DNA of 64,000 nucleotides from Candidatus Epilinea brevis (GCA_016710785.1 JADJUE010000001.1:496001-560000), one strand, 5' to 3'; counted from the stretch's first letter, positions 26,049 through 36,252 are shown. Numbers and translations: made by a program. The notes: generated by a model not told the origin, from the letters alone.

Positions 26049-27536
26049 TCAGCCCTCCAGCACCTGCTCCGCCGCCGCCAACCCGCTCAACCAGGCGCCG
26101 TGCACCGTCGCCGGGTGGCGGGCGTGGCAATGCTCACCCGCCAGCAGCAGCCGCTCGCTCACCGGCGTCGCCAGCAGCCGATGGTCCTTGGCGCTGGCCC
26201 CCGGGGGGCGGTAGGAGTAGCTACCGTGCGCCCATGGGTCGCGGCTCCAGGCCGAGCGCTGCCAGGCCAGCGGATCGGGCAGATCCGGGCCCAGGATGCG
26301 ACGCAAGGAGGCCATGCAGTCGGCCACGGCCTTCGCCTCGTCCATCTCCTCCGCCCGGCGCCCGAAGTCGCCGGCGTTGAAGGCCAGGATCAGCGGCTGG
26401 CCCGTCTGCGGGGCCAGGTTGACAAAGGAGGTCCACTCGCCCGGCCGAGGGCCCAGGGCGCCCAGCCAATGGGCCTCCTCGCGCCAGCGCACGCGGTCGA
26501 AGCGCAGCCAGAGCTTGGACAACACACCCATGCCCAGCCGGGCGATGGCCTGCCGATGGCCCGCCGGCAAGGGCGGATCGAAGGTGACCGCGCTGGCCTT
26601 GAGCACGCCCAGCGGCAGGGTGACCACCACCCGATCGGCCTCGAAGACCCCGCCCGGCCCGCTCACCCGCACCCCGTCCGGCCCGTGCGCGATGCGCGTG
26701 ACCGCCTGCCCCAAGCGTATATCCAGGCTCGCGGCCACCCGCTCCAACAGCAGCCCATAGCCATCCGGCAGCAGCAGGTTCTCGCCGCCGAGGGCCTCGT
26801 CTTCGTCCCAATACCAGGCCGACAGGTCCTTGGTGCCCGCCGCGTATTCCTGCGCCACGGCAAAGTCCAGCGCCCAGTCCAGGGCCTGCCGATCGGCGGC
26901 CGACAAGTCCAGGCCCTTGACCGCCTCCGCCACCGCGGCGGCCAGCGAGCCGTCGCGGTCCCAGTCCTCGGCCGCCGCCGCAGCCTTTTCCAGGACCTCC
27001 TCGTAGCCGTCGTAGATGTCCGCCAGACGGCTGTCCGACAGACGGCGCCCGCCCGCGTCCACCACCAGGGCCGCGTCCTCGTCCGTCGCCACCGTGCGCG
27101 CCCCGAAGCGTTTGGCCAGCGCCGTCATCGGGTTCCCCGCCGAGCCTTGGATCCACGAGGCACCCAAGTCCACCGGCAGGTCCGGCCAGGCCCGGCTGGT
27201 ATGCACCCGCCCGCCCACGCGGTCGCGGGCCTCCAGGACCAGCACCCGCCGCCCCGCCTGCTGCAGGCGCTCAGCCACCGCCAGGCCCGCAGCCCCCGCG
27301 CCGACGACGATGACATCGACCGTCGCGACAACCGCCCCTGGCTTCGCCGGATCGTTCACCGCTTGCGCCCCGTTCGCCGCCGCCTCATGCCCACCCTCCT
27401 CCGGCCCTTCAGCAGGCCCGTCTCCGGGCTCGTCAGCGGTGGAACATCCGACGGCGGTCCCCCCAAAGCCCAGGGCCAGCAGCCCCAAGAAGACCCGGCG
27501 GCTGCGCCCCGCGATCCACGGTCTGCTCTTGGCCAT
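26049..27536 (-). CDS. Tat-exported flavin-containing amine oxidase, predicted lipoprotein
   Basis: A 495-residue protein starting with a twin-arginine signal (GRSRRVFLGLL) and a lipobox-like AVGCS, so it is predicted to be folded with FAD in the cytoplasm and exported as a lipoprotein. FAD-binding VIVVGAGAAGLAVAERL is followed by LVLEARDRVGGRVHTS; the carboxy end has LLAGEHCHARHPATVHGAW, the second FAD contact of monoamine/polyamine oxidases. It would oxidise an amine to an aldehyde with peroxide and ammonia. The substrate is not predictable. GAGGGG precedes ATG. Confidence 0.88.
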   Translation of the reverse strand: MAKSRPWIAGRSRRVFLGLLALGFGGTAVGCSTADEPGDGPAEGPEEGGHEAAANGAQAVNDPAKPGAVVATVDVIVVGAGAAGLAVAERLQQAGRRVLVLEARDRVGGRVHTSRAWPDLPVDLGASWIQGSAGNPMTALAKRFGARTVATDEDAALVVDAGGRRLSDSRLADIYDGYEEVLEKAAAAAEDWDRDGSLAAAVAEAVKGLDLSAADRQALDWALDFAVAQEYAAGTKDLSAWYWDEDEALGGENLLLPDGYGLLLERVAASLDIRLGQAVTRIAHGPDGVRVSGPGGVFEADRVVVTLPLGVLKASAVTFDPPLPAGHRQAIARLGMGVLSKLWLRFDRVRWREEAHWLGALGPRPGEWTSFVNLAPQTGQPLILAFNAGDFGRRAEEMDEAKAVADCMASLRRILGPDLPDPLAWQRSAWSRDPWAHGSYSYRPPGASAKDHRLLATPVSERLLLAGEHCHARHPATVHGAWLSGLAAAEQVLEG

Positions 27537-27601
27537 CGTGATTGCCCCTCGGTACCCATCGCCGGACCATCACCCCCGCCGCACTCCAGGGCCGACCCTA
27601 T

Positions 27602-27662
27602 CTCCTCCCCCCAGCGGGGGAACGATCTCCTCCCCCCAGCGGGGGGAGGCCGGGAGGGGGGC
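27602..27662. repeat. GC-rich palindromic dispersed repeat, copy 1
   Basis: CCTCCCCCC-AGC-GGGGGGAGG at 27629-27649 is a perfect 9-bp stem, preceded by a degenerate copy and followed by CCGGGAGGGGGGC. The same unit plus its right flank recurs at 49469-49502. It lies between two minus-strand genes and may act as a terminator or REP-type element. Confidence 0.7.
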
Positions 27663-27677
27663 GTCCGCATCGCCGCC

Positions 27678-28967
27678 TCAGCGCAGCCGCTTCACCCGGA
27701 AGCTCACCTGCTTGTTGCCCCAGCGCCCGAAGTCCCCCGCCCCCAACGTGAGCGGCGCCGGGCTGTTGGCGCAGAGCTGGTAGCCGGCCGGGGCGCTGAA
27801 GGCCACCGTCGTCGTGCGCAGCGTGGGCAAGAGGAAGTAAGCGCCGCCCAGGCGGCTGGTGGTGGCGCGCAGCAGCTCGCCGCCCGTGTTCACATCGATG
27901 CGCTGGCCGGCCAGCCACAGGTCCACGCCGGCCTGGAAGCGGCCGTCGCAGCGGGCGTCCACATAGGTCTCCACCCGCAGGCGGCCGCAGGGCTCGCCGG
28001 CCGGGCAGAAGACGTTACGGTCGCCCGAAGGCGGTACCGTGGGCAGGGCGGTTGCCGTGGCCGTGGCCGTCACCCGCGGCGTCGCCGAAGGCTGCGCCGT
28101 CACCACCACCGTGCGCGGCTGCGCCCACAGACGCAGGTTGTCGATGAAGATGCCCTGGCCGTTCTGGACGCCAGGCTGGTTCGAATGGCTGATGAAGAGC
28201 AGCTCGATGTCCACGATCTTGCCGCTCAGGTCCGCCCGCCAGCGCGGGTCCTCTTCGTCACGAGCGTTCAGCAGGTCCACGCGCTGATCGCGGGCCCAGG
28301 CCTTCTGGTCGCCCGTGAAGGAGCGCAGCGTATGGCGCGTGGGTGCCGCGGCCCCCGGCGCCAGCTCCAGGTAGTTGATGACGAGACCCTCATGCGGCTC
28401 AGCGTCGGCCCAGATGTCCAGGCGCAGCAGCAGCTCCGAGAGCCCCTGATAGGCGCTCAGGTCCAGGCGCAGGGTCGCCGAGCCGGCGGTGAGCGCCGGG
28501 TAGCGCGCCCCGCAGGCATGGGCCGCGCCCTGCGGCCCGCCGCAGATGGGGCAGAGCGAGCGCGTGCCCGCCGCGGCCTGGCAGCTGCTGGTGGCCCAGA
28601 AATAGCCGGCACCCGGCGCGGCCCACAGGTCCGTCAGGGTGGTCGGCAGCCAGGTGAGGATGGGCGCCGCCGGTGCGCCGCCCGGCCAGCCGCCGCGCTC
28701 GAAGTCCTCCAGCAGGCGGTCCACCGGCTGCTGCTGCGGGGCTTCGGACCGCCCACCGGCATCCGCCGCGAAGGGAGGAGCCGCCAGGGGCGCGGGCAGG
28801 GCCGCCAGGCCGGCACGCAGGTCGGCCGGCGCGAGGCGGGGCAGTTCCGCAGCGGCGTCCGACCCATCCGCGGCAGCCGCGGGGCCAGAGGCGAAGCCGA
28901 CCGCTGCCAGGGCCAGGACGCCGACAGTCAGACCGGCACGCGCGCAGCGCAGAATTCGATGGTTCAT
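27678..28967 (-). CDS. secreted jelly-roll-like protein with SD-repeat-like C-terminal domain
   Basis: A 429-residue protein with a clear signal peptide (LTVGVLALAAVGFASGPAAA). The middle (residues ~95-270) has a Cys-rich loop CPICGG and beta-rich segments ending GIFIDNLRLWAQ, the form seen in jelly-roll carbohydrate-binding or MAM-like modules. A short Thr-rich linker leads to VFCPAGEPCGRLRVETYVDA and DLWLAGQRIDVN, like the SdrD B-type repeats of surface proteins. GAGGAA precedes the ATG. It is probably a cell-surface or extracellular structural or binding protein. It has no LPLL tail. Confidence 0.65.
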   Translation of the reverse strand: MNHRILRCARAGLTVGVLALAAVGFASGPAAAADGSDAAAELPRLAPADLRAGLAALPAPLAAPPFAADAGGRSEAPQQQPVDRLLEDFERGGWPGGAPAAPILTWLPTTLTDLWAAPGAGYFWATSSCQAAAGTRSLCPICGGPQGAAHACGARYPALTAGSATLRLDLSAYQGLSELLLRLDIWADAEPHEGLVINYLELAPGAAAPTRHTLRSFTGDQKAWARDQRVDLLNARDEEDPRWRADLSGKIVDIELLFISHSNQPGVQNGQGIFIDNLRLWAQPRTVVVTAQPSATPRVTATATATALPTVPPSGDRNVFCPAGEPCGRLRVETYVDARCDGRFQAGVDLWLAGQRIDVNTGGELLRATTSRLGGAYFLLPTLRTTTVAFSAPAGYQLCANSPAPLTLGAGDFGRWGNKQVSFRVKRLR

Positions 28968-29175
28968 GGCCCATTCCTCGCAAATCCAAAGGCGGGGCCG
29001 GCTCGACGGAGCGCCCCAGATGGGCCTAGTTTAACGGAGAGTGCCGTAAGATTCAAGTAACCCCGCATGGCCACCCCCAATGTCCCCGCATTCGCGTTGA
29101 CCGCCGCCGTTCGTCGGGGCGGGTTGGGCCGCCATCGGTCGGGGGGAGCGGTGGCACCGCCCCCCCCGACCACCA

Positions 29176-32094
29176 TCACGGCACCGCCTCCGTCGGAAAG
29201 CTGATCACCGTGGGTTCCTCCGGCGGCCCCACCGTCGGGCGCGGGGCCAGGGTCGGCTCGACGGGCGGGAGGTCCGTGGGCAGCACGAAGGTGGGGCGCG
29301 GCACCAAGGTGGGCCGCGGGGCCAGGGTTGCCGGGGCGGGCGAAGGCTTGGCCGTCTCCCGCGGCGCGGCCGTCGTGGCCGTGCGCGTGGCGCCGGCCTC
29401 CGCCGTGGCGGTGGCGGGTGTGGCGGTAGCCGCCGTCGCGGATCCCGTGGTGGCCGTGGGCGTGGCCGAAGCCGTGGCGGTGGCCCCTGCGGACAGGTTT
29501 ACCCGCACCCGCGCCTCGTAGGCATGCCCGTCGTTGTCGCGGGCCACCAGGCGCAGGGTGTAGCCTCCCGGCGGCAGGCCTCCCGTCTCCCAGACCCCCA
29601 GCTCGCCGTCCTCCACCGGCTCGTCCTTGCGGCGCAGGATGCGGTTGAAGCCGTCCGGATCCCAGCCCTCGCCCCAGCTCAGCTCGTAGCGGTCCAGGTC
29701 CGGCACCATGACCGTGCCGATGACCGGCACCGCGCCCGCCACCGTCGCCCCGTCCGCCGGGCTGCCGATTTCCACCTTCGCCGCGAAGGTGTAGCGATCG
29801 CTCTGATCCGAGGGCGGCTGCGCGATGCCATGGGCCGCGGCCCAGGCGCGCCAGGCATTGGGGTCCGCCCAGCCCTCGGCCAGGGGGTAGACCTTGAAGA
29901 CCCGTTCCTCCACCTGGTCGTCCGGCGTATGCTCGCCCGCCAGCAGGCCGGTGGCGCGGTCGATGCGCAGCCGCTGCCACAGGTCCTTGTCCTTGCCCAG
30001 GGGCGGGCGGTCGGCGGCGAAGAACCAGGTGGCGCGCTCTGGGCAGGCGTCGCTGGGGCGGCTGCCCGTGTCGCGGCAGATCTCGAAGGGCGCCACGCCA
30101 TCGGGCACCGCAAAGGGCTGCGCCGGCAGGCCCTCATGGGCCGCCAGCATGAAGTCGTGCCAGATCGGCCCCGCCCCGGTCACGCCGCTGATGCCCTGCA
30201 TCGGCGTGTTGTCGGCGTTGCCCACCCAGACCCCCGTCACCAGCTGCGGCGTGTAGCCCACAGTCAGGTTGTCGCGGTAATCGTTGGTGGTGCCCGTCTT
30301 CACCGCCGCCGGCCGGTCCAGCTCCAGCACATTGCCCGGCCCGAAGGCGGGGATGCGGGCGGCGTTGTCGGCCAGCATGTCGGTGATGAGGAAGGCCTCC
30401 GCCGGCTCCACCACCGGCTCGCGCCCGATGTCCAGATCCTCCGGCGGCAGGCAGGGCTTGTCCGTTCCGGTCTCGCAGATCACAGCGCCGGCCATGTCCA
30501 CGATCTTGAGGATGGCCACCGGCGGCGTGCGTCGCCCCCCGGCGGCCAGGGCGGCGAAGGCCGCCGTGTTCTCGATGAGCGGCACCTCGCCGGAGCCCAG
30601 GGCCAGGCTCAGGCCGTAGTCATTGCGGGTCAAGGTGCTCACGCCCAGGTCGGTCAAGAGGCCCTTGAAGGCGTCCACGCCCACCGCTTGCAGGGCGGCC
30701 ACCGCGGGGATGTTGTAGCTGTTGGCCAGGGCCGTGCGCATCGTGACCATGCCATGTTCCTGGCCGTCGTAGTTCGTCGGCACGTAGGGGGCGTTGGCCC
30801 CGTCGGGGAACTCGGTCAGGATGTCGGCCAACAGGGTGCCCGGCGTCCAGCGGGTGCGCTGCGAGCGGAAGGCCGTCAGGTATACGAAGGGCTTGAGGGA
30901 GCTGCCCGGCTGCCGGGGGGCCAGGGCCATGTTCACCTGGCCGCTGATGGCCTCATCGCCCCAGTCCTTGCTGCCCACGAAGGCGCGCACCGCGCCGGTC
31001 TCGGGCTCCATGGCCACCAGAGCGCCGTTGCCCACCCGCCGCGCCGCCAGGGCATCCACCTTCTGGGCCACGATGCGCTCGGCCGCGTCCTGCAGGCGGC
31101 GGTCCAGGGTGGTGGTGACCGTCAGGCCCTTGGTGTCAAGGGCCGCAGGGTCGGCGGTGATGGCCTCCACCTGCTGGCGCACCAGGGAGATGAAATGCGG
31201 TGCGTTCATGTTGACGAGCCAGGGCTTGAAGGTCAGCAGCTCGCCCTCGGCCTTGGCCGCGTCGGCCTGCGCCTGGTCGATGTTGCCGGCCTCCACCATC
31301 AGGTCCAGCACCACCTTTTGCCGGCCCAGGGCCCGATCGGGGTTGCTGTAGGGGTCATACCAGGCCGGGGCCTGGGGCAGGCCGGCCAACAGGGCCGCCT
31401 CGGCCAGGCTGAGGTCGCGGGCCGACTTGCCGAACAAGGTCTGCGCGGCGCTCTCGCAGCCATAGGCCAGGCTGCCGTAGAAGATCTCGTTGAGGTACAG
31501 CTCCAAAATCTCGTCCTTGCTGTAGCGGCGGCTGATCTCCGCGGCCAGCACGGCCTCCTTCAGCTTGCGGCTGAGGGTCCGCTCGGGGGTCAGGAGGGTG
31601 CGCTTGACCAGCTGCTGGGTGATGGTGCTGCCCCCCGACACCAGCTCGCGCTCGCGCACGGCATACCACATGGCCCTGAGGATGGCCACCGGGTCCACCC
31701 CCCGGTGCTGGTAGAAGTTGCGGTCCTCAGTGGCCACCGTGGCCTGCAGCAGGAAGGGCGAGATCTCAGACAAGGGCACGACATCGCGCCGCCCTTGATC
31801 AGCGTCGAAGGCCTCGGCCAGCGGCTGCCCGTCCTTGTCCAGGATGCGGCTGCTGCGAAAGGTCGCGGCGCGCGCGCGCAGCTCCTCGGGCGCCGGCAAA
31901 GAGCCGGCGAAGCGCAGGTACACCAGGCCCGCGGCACCGACGCCCACGGCCACCAGGCCGGCGATGGCGATGGCGGCGGCGGCCACCACGCAGGAGACCG
32001 AGCCGCTGGCGGCGCGGGGCAGGATGCCCAAGCGGCGGGCGGGCGGAACGGGTCCGGACGGAACGGGCGACGGCGACTGGGGGGATGAAACCAT
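29176..32094 (-). CDS. class A penicillin-binding protein (transglycosylase/transpeptidase)
   Basis: A bifunctional peptidoglycan synthase anchored by one membrane helix (VVAAAAIAIAGLVAVGVGAA). The transglycosylase (GT51) part has ATVATEDRNFYQHRGVDP with the catalytic Glu, GGSTITQQLVKRTLL and LYLNEIFYG. The transpeptidase part has the nucleophile Ser in PGSSLKPFVY, then ANSYNIPAV and VKTGTTNDYRD. Near residue 830 begins a beta domain (GSPADGATVAGAVPVIGTVM), followed by ~110 residues rich in Thr, Pro and Ala ending ISFPTEAVP. Start at 32094 is preferred; the frame stays open to 32262. It lies downstream of holA. Confidence 0.93.
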   Translation of the reverse strand: MVSSPQSPSPVPSGPVPPARRLGILPRAASGSVSCVVAAAAIAIAGLVAVGVGAAGLVYLRFAGSLPAPEELRARAATFRSSRILDKDGQPLAEAFDADQGRRDVVPLSEISPFLLQATVATEDRNFYQHRGVDPVAILRAMWYAVRERELVSGGSTITQQLVKRTLLTPERTLSRKLKEAVLAAEISRRYSKDEILELYLNEIFYGSLAYGCESAAQTLFGKSARDLSLAEAALLAGLPQAPAWYDPYSNPDRALGRQKVVLDLMVEAGNIDQAQADAAKAEGELLTFKPWLVNMNAPHFISLVRQQVEAITADPAALDTKGLTVTTTLDRRLQDAAERIVAQKVDALAARRVGNGALVAMEPETGAVRAFVGSKDWGDEAISGQVNMALAPRQPGSSLKPFVYLTAFRSQRTRWTPGTLLADILTEFPDGANAPYVPTNYDGQEHGMVTMRTALANSYNIPAVAALQAVGVDAFKGLLTDLGVSTLTRNDYGLSLALGSGEVPLIENTAAFAALAAGGRRTPPVAILKIVDMAGAVICETGTDKPCLPPEDLDIGREPVVEPAEAFLITDMLADNAARIPAFGPGNVLELDRPAAVKTGTTNDYRDNLTVGYTPQLVTGVWVGNADNTPMQGISGVTGAGPIWHDFMLAAHEGLPAQPFAVPDGVAPFEICRDTGSRPSDACPERATWFFAADRPPLGKDKDLWQRLRIDRATGLLAGEHTPDDQVEERVFKVYPLAEGWADPNAWRAWAAAHGIAQPPSDQSDRYTFAAKVEIGSPADGATVAGAVPVIGTVMVPDLDRYELSWGEGWDPDGFNRILRRKDEPVEDGELGVWETGGLPPGGYTLRLVARDNDGHAYEARVRVNLSAGATATASATPTATTGSATAATATPATATAEAGATRTATTAAPRETAKPSPAPATLAPRPTLVPRPTFVLPTDLPPVEPTLAPRPTVGPPEEPTVISFPTEAVP

Positions 32095-32237
32095 GACCGA
32101 GCACTCCGTGACTGGGGGCGAAGATGGGAATGGGCGCGCCCGATGCACCGCACCGGAGACGATGGATGATGGCGATGATTGTGCCATTCGGATGAATAAA
32201 CACCACGTCAGGACAGAAGTTGCGCGGTCGCCCCACC

Positions 32238-33266
32238 CTAACGCCGCGTCGCCACCCCGCACACCCCCGCCACGAACAGGTCCAAGGCCAACCCCGCGTC
32301 GATCTTGCCCGTCTTCACCTCGGTGTCGATGTCGCGCAGGCGGCGCTGGGCGGCCTCCAGGAAGCGGGTGTTGAAGCGCCGCGCCTGGCCCTGCAGCTTG
32401 GGCACCAGGAAGGGCGCCACGCCCAGGGCCGACTTCAGCTCGGCCGCGGGCTTGCCCTCGTCCTGGAGGGCCTGCAGCAGGAGCAGCAGCCGGAACTGTC
32501 GCGCCACCAGGGCGAGGATGCGCAGCGGCGGCTCGCCCTGGTTCAGGTACTTGTGCAGGATGCCGATGGCCTTGGGCCCGCTGCGCTCCGCCAGGGCGTC
32601 GACGAAGACGAAGATGCCCTCCAGGTTGACCGAAGTCACCAGCAGGCCCACGTCGGCGGCGGTCACCGCCCGGCCGTCGGCCCAGGTGATCAGCTTCTCC
32701 AGCTCGTTGTCGGCCAGGCCCAGGTCCACCGAGCGGTCGCGCGTGAGCGCGTCCGCCAGGGCCACGGAAGCCGCAGGTTCCATGGCCCCGCCACGGCTGC
32801 CGGCGCGCTTACGCAGCCAGCCGGGCAGCTCGGTAGCCTTGGGCGCCTCGAAGACCCGGATCTCCGCGGCCTGCGCCCCGTTCGGCTGGGCGGCGCGCCA
32901 GGCGGTCAGGGCCTTGAGCAAGGGGTTGGCGGGGCTGAGGTTGCCTTCCAGGTGTACCAGCACGGTGCTGGGCGGCAGCCGTCCCCAGAGCAGGGTGAGG
33001 CCCTCGGTGAGCGACTTGTTGGCCCCCTTCTCCGCGGCCTGGCCCTCGCCCCGCGCCGCAAGGTTGCGGACCAGCACCAGGCGGTGCTCACCCATGAAGG
33101 GCAAGGCCTCGGTGGCCGCCTGCAGCTCGCTCAGCTTGAGGCCGCGGCCATCCAGCCGGCTCTCGTTGAAGGCGGCCATGCTGTCATCGGCCAACACCGA
33201 TTGCCGCAGCTGGTCCAGGGCCAGCTGCAGCGAGAAGGCGTCCGGGCCGTGGTAGAGGTGGATCAA
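32238..33266 (-). CDS. holA: DNA polymerase III delta subunit
   Basis: A 342-residue clamp-loader subunit that opens the sliding clamp. The amino end LIHLYHGPDAFSLQLALDQL is the family opening. The middle has EALPFMGEHRLVLVRN and VLVHLEGNLSPANP, the carboxy end the helical collar with ALVARQFRLLLLLQ. The start is TTG at 33266, only 4 bases after the stop of the aminotransferase gene, so translation is probably coupled. Length and order of motifs are normal. Confidence 0.9.
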   Translation of the reverse strand: MIHLYHGPDAFSLQLALDQLRQSVLADDSMAAFNESRLDGRGLKLSELQAATEALPFMGEHRLVLVRNLAARGEGQAAEKGANKSLTEGLTLLWGRLPPSTVLVHLEGNLSPANPLLKALTAWRAAQPNGAQAAEIRVFEAPKATELPGWLRKRAGSRGGAMEPAASVALADALTRDRSVDLGLADNELEKLITWADGRAVTAADVGLLVTSVNLEGIFVFVDALAERSGPKAIGILHKYLNQGEPPLRILALVARQFRLLLLLQALQDEGKPAAELKSALGVAPFLVPKLQGQARRFNTRFLEAAQRRLRDIDTEVKTGKIDAGLALDLFVAGVCGVATRR

Positions 33267-33270
33267 TGGC

Positions 33271-34446
33271 CTAGGCCCGCTCCAGCCGCCCCACATGCGC
33301 CGCGATCCGCTCCAGGGCCCGGTCGATGTTGGCCACCGAGTTGGCGTAGGACAGCCGCAGGTAGCCCTTGCCGTGGCTGCCGAAGGCCGTGCCCGGTAGC
33401 ACCGCCACACCGGCCTCCTGCAGCAGGCCGTCGGCGAGGGTCTGTTCGCCGATGCCCAGGTCGCTGATGTTGGGGAAGGCGTAGAAGGCGCCCTCCGGCA
33501 GCACGCAGCGGATGCCCGGGATGGCGTTGAGGCCCGCGACGATGCGGTCGCGACGCCCCAAAAAGGCCTCCACCATGTGGTCCACGTCCGTCTGCGGTCC
33601 GCGCAGGGCCTCGATGCCCGCCATCTGCGTAGCGGCGTTGACACAGCTGGTGGCGTTGATCTGCAGCTGGGTGACCGCCTTGGCCAGAGCCTCGGGCATG
33701 ACGCCGTAGCCCAGGCGCCAGCCGGTCATGGCATAGGTCTTGGAGAAGCCGTCCAGGATGATCGTCCGCTCCAACATCCCCGGCTCGCTGGCGATGGAAT
33801 GGTGCTGCCCCACGTAGAGCATGCGCGAGTAGATCTCATCCGACAGCACCATCACCCGCGGCCAGTCCGCCAGCAGGCGAGCGATGGCCGCGATCTGGTC
33901 CTGATGCAGCACCCCGCCCGTGGGGTTGGAGGGTGAGTTGAGGATGACCAGGCGGGTCTTGTCCGAGAGGCTGGCGGCGAACACATCCAGGTCGAAGCCG
34001 AAGCCCTTCTCCTCTATCAAGGGCACGAAGACCGGCCTGGCGCCCACGAAGTCCACCATCGACTCGTAGATGGGAAAGCTGGGGTTGGGCATGATCACCT
34101 CGTCCCCTGCCTGCACCAAGGCCATGATGCTGAAGAAGATGATCGGCTTGCCGCCCGGCACCACCACCACATTCTCCGGCCCCACCGCGATGCCCCGCGT
34201 GCCCGCGATGTACTCGGCGATGGCCTCGCGCAGCGGCGGGATGCCCGCGGCGGGCGTGTAATGGGTGTACCCGCCCTGCAAGGCCGCCACACCCGCCTGG
34301 ATGATGTTGCGCGGGGTATCGAAGTCCGGCTCGCCGATCTCCAGGTGGATGATGTCGCGGCCCTCCGCCTCCAGAGCGCGGGCCCGCGCCAGGACGCTGA
34401 AGGCGGTCTCGGTGCCCAGGCGGGCCATTCCGGCGGCAAGCTGCAT
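33271..34446 (-). CDS. class I/II pyridoxal-phosphate aminotransferase
   Basis: A 391-residue protein. It has HLEIGEPDFDTP near the amino end, NSPSNPTGGVL (Asn contacting PLP), LSDEIYSRMLY (Asp/Tyr), and FSKTYAMTGWRLGY with the Schiff-base Lys and the following Arg. The class is that of aspartate and branched aminotransferases; which amino acid it uses cannot be told. CAGGAG lies 9 bases before ATG 34446. Likely operon: aminotransferase - holA. Confidence 0.92.
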   Translation of the reverse strand: MQLAAGMARLGTETAFSVLARARALEAEGRDIIHLEIGEPDFDTPRNIIQAGVAALQGGYTHYTPAAGIPPLREAIAEYIAGTRGIAVGPENVVVVPGGKPIIFFSIMALVQAGDEVIMPNPSFPIYESMVDFVGARPVFVPLIEEKGFGFDLDVFAASLSDKTRLVILNSPSNPTGGVLHQDQIAAIARLLADWPRVMVLSDEIYSRMLYVGQHHSIASEPGMLERTIILDGFSKTYAMTGWRLGYGVMPEALAKAVTQLQINATSCVNAATQMAGIEALRGPQTDVDHMVEAFLGRRDRIVAGLNAIPGIRCVLPEGAFYAFPNISDLGIGEQTLADGLLQEAGVAVLPGTAFGSHGKGYLRLSYANSVANIDRALERIAAHVGRLERA

Positions 34447-34579
34447 GGTCGTTGGCTCCTGAGGATGGGCGGCCGAGCGGTTGGCGGGCCGACCGCCAAC
34501 TCTAGGACGAGCGCTGGTGCGGGTCAAAGGCGGGGGCCATCGCGTCAAACGGAAATGGGGTGTTCGGCCCGTGGCCCCG

Positions 34580-34710
34580 GCGGTTGAAAGATACTGTTGG
34601 CAAACGTTATGTGAATGGTCGGACGGTCGAGAATCCCTGCAAAGTCGCGCCGCCCCAACCGCCCGGGGGCAAAGCAGCCCCGGGCTCTTCCATCGGGATG
34701 TCCCTTCTAT
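34580..34710 (-). repeat. left inverted repeat of the IS110 region (REP-like copy 2)
   Basis: It matches, inverted, 36410-36540: CGGTTGAAAGATACTGTTGG and AAACGTTATG at the outer end, then GCGCCGCCCC, GCCCGGGGGCAAAGCAGCCC and CGGGCTCT at the inner end. The hairpin core is the same as at 7586-7651. With the right copy it flanks a decayed IS110-type transposase. Confidence 0.75.
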
Positions 34711-35218
34711 GAGAAGGCCAGTCAAGTCCTTCAGCGGGACGGCTTGACGTCCCACGATATCCACTCTGCTGTCCGGTCATGGTGCTGGTCCACCAGGGTA
34801 GCGGTTGTGGGAGATCGACGTTGCCAGGCATGTGGGCAGCCAGCCTCTGGCTGTGTGCATGCCGTTCTGGCCCCCTGGGCAGGGGCCAACCGCGCCGTGG
34901 TAGCCGGGCTGTGTGCTTGTGGGCAGCCTGCCTTTGGCTGTCCACATGTGCACAGCCGCGCCGTGCCTGTGGATGGGGAGCCACGCTGCGATGCTTCTAT
35001 CCGCACTCTTGATGGGAGTCGTTGGCTCCCGGTGCATGGATGTGTTCTGAATCGAGCGGTGCTGCCATCTGCGGGGCGGCTTCATTGAGCCTAGGGACAT
35101 CTCGCAGTCACCGTGACTCGGCATCTTGGTCTCCCGTCGCCCAAGGGCAGGGCGTGGCATCAGCGGCGCGCCTTGCCTCAAGCTGTTTCCGGCTGCGACA
35201 CGGTCAAGTCGGCGTTCC
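34711..35218. other. non-coding region beside the IS110 remnant with two repeated hairpins
   Basis: A 30-bp near-repeat occurs at 34832-34861 and 34919-34948 (GTGGGCAGCC then CTTTGGCTGT or CTCTGGCTGT); both copies fold on AGCC/GGCT arms. TGGCCCC/GGGGCCA (34868-34888) forms another stem. No gene is visible. It is likely the 3' flank of the decayed insertion element. Confidence 0.4.
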
Positions 35219-36252
35219 TCAAGGGGACATAGGTCTCACCCGAGACCCATAGGCGGTGCAGCAGCACAGCGAGCTTCCGAGCGACCGCGACCACGGCCCG
35301 CTTCTTGCCGTTGCTTCCTCCACGGGAACTGATCCCTTGGCCAAGCGCCTCAGGTCGCTGTCCGGACCCAGTGGCCCCAGAACACAGTGGGCAGCTTGCA
35401 CCAGATAGCGTCGCAGGGTCTCGTCGCCAGCCTTGCTGATCCCCAACTGCGGTCGCTGCTCACCCGAGCTTCGCTGCCCTGGGCACAGACCCAGATAGGC
35501 GCCCACCACGCGGCTCTTGGCGAAACGGCTGGGATCCTCCAAGGTCAGGATGTACCACAACGACGTGATCGGTCCCACGCCCGACACCTGCTGCAGATGT
35601 GCTGCCTCTGGATACGTGCTTTCGATCAGTTCCTTGACTTGCTTGTCCATGGCCCGGATGTCGCTGCTGAGCTGCTCGATCGTGCTCAGCAAGGTATCTA
35701 CTCCGAGAAACGGCTTGTCGCCCAAGGTCGCACGCACTTGGCAGGCAAAGGCACCCGCCCGCTGCGCGGCAGCCGTACCCCCAACGCCTTGGTCAATCCG
35801 CGGACCTGGTTGATCAGCAAGGTTCTGCAGCGCACCAATCCATCGCGCGCTTGCATCATGGCCCGGTGCTGCTGCGCTTCCACGCCTCGGTGCTGTACCG
35901 GCGCCAGAAGGGCTGGGTCCAGTCGGCCCAGCCGCGCCAGCATCTGCGCATCGTAGCGATCGGTCTTCCGCTGGCTCGCCGCGATCAGTCGCACTTGCCG
36001 CGGATTGGCCACGATGACCTCGAACCCACGTTCTTTGAACAAGCGACTCACCCACGGCGAGTGCGTGCCCACCTCCATGACGATCCGGCATCCGCCGTAC
36101 TGCCCGAAGACCTCAGCCATTCCCTCCTTCGTTGTCGCCACACTCCGCTCCTCGATCAACACCCCACCTGCGTCCAGCACCGCCGCCTGGCTTCGCCGGT
36201 CTCCGAGATCCAACCCGATCGTGACATCGACCTGCTTCGTGCTACGATCCAT
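35219..36252 (-). pseudogene. IS110-family transposase, at least two frameshifts
   Basis: The amino half (36252 to ~35770) has the RuvC-like DEDD set: VTIGLDLGDRRSQ, VMEVGTHSPWVSRL and RKTDRYDAQML. After a frameshift near 35,760 the carboxy half continues in another frame with the transposase_20 region (VSGVGPITSLWYILTLED, VGAYLGLCPGQRSSG) and the catalytic-Ser-type GISKAGDETLRRYLV. A second frameshift lies near 35,330, beyond which SRGGSNGKKRAVVAVARKL continues in a third register. The element is therefore dead as it stands. IS110 elements lack long terminal inverted repeats and use a bridge RNA from an end region. Confidence 0.88.

Noticed and set aside
34832..34948. Two 30-bp repeats as a CRISPR remnant
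   Set aside because: Only two copies, imperfect, 57 bases apart, beside an insertion-element remnant.
35219..36091. The 290-codon frame as an intact transposase
   Set aside because: Its amino third is out of register with the DEDD domain encoded in the other frame; the gene is broken by frameshifts.
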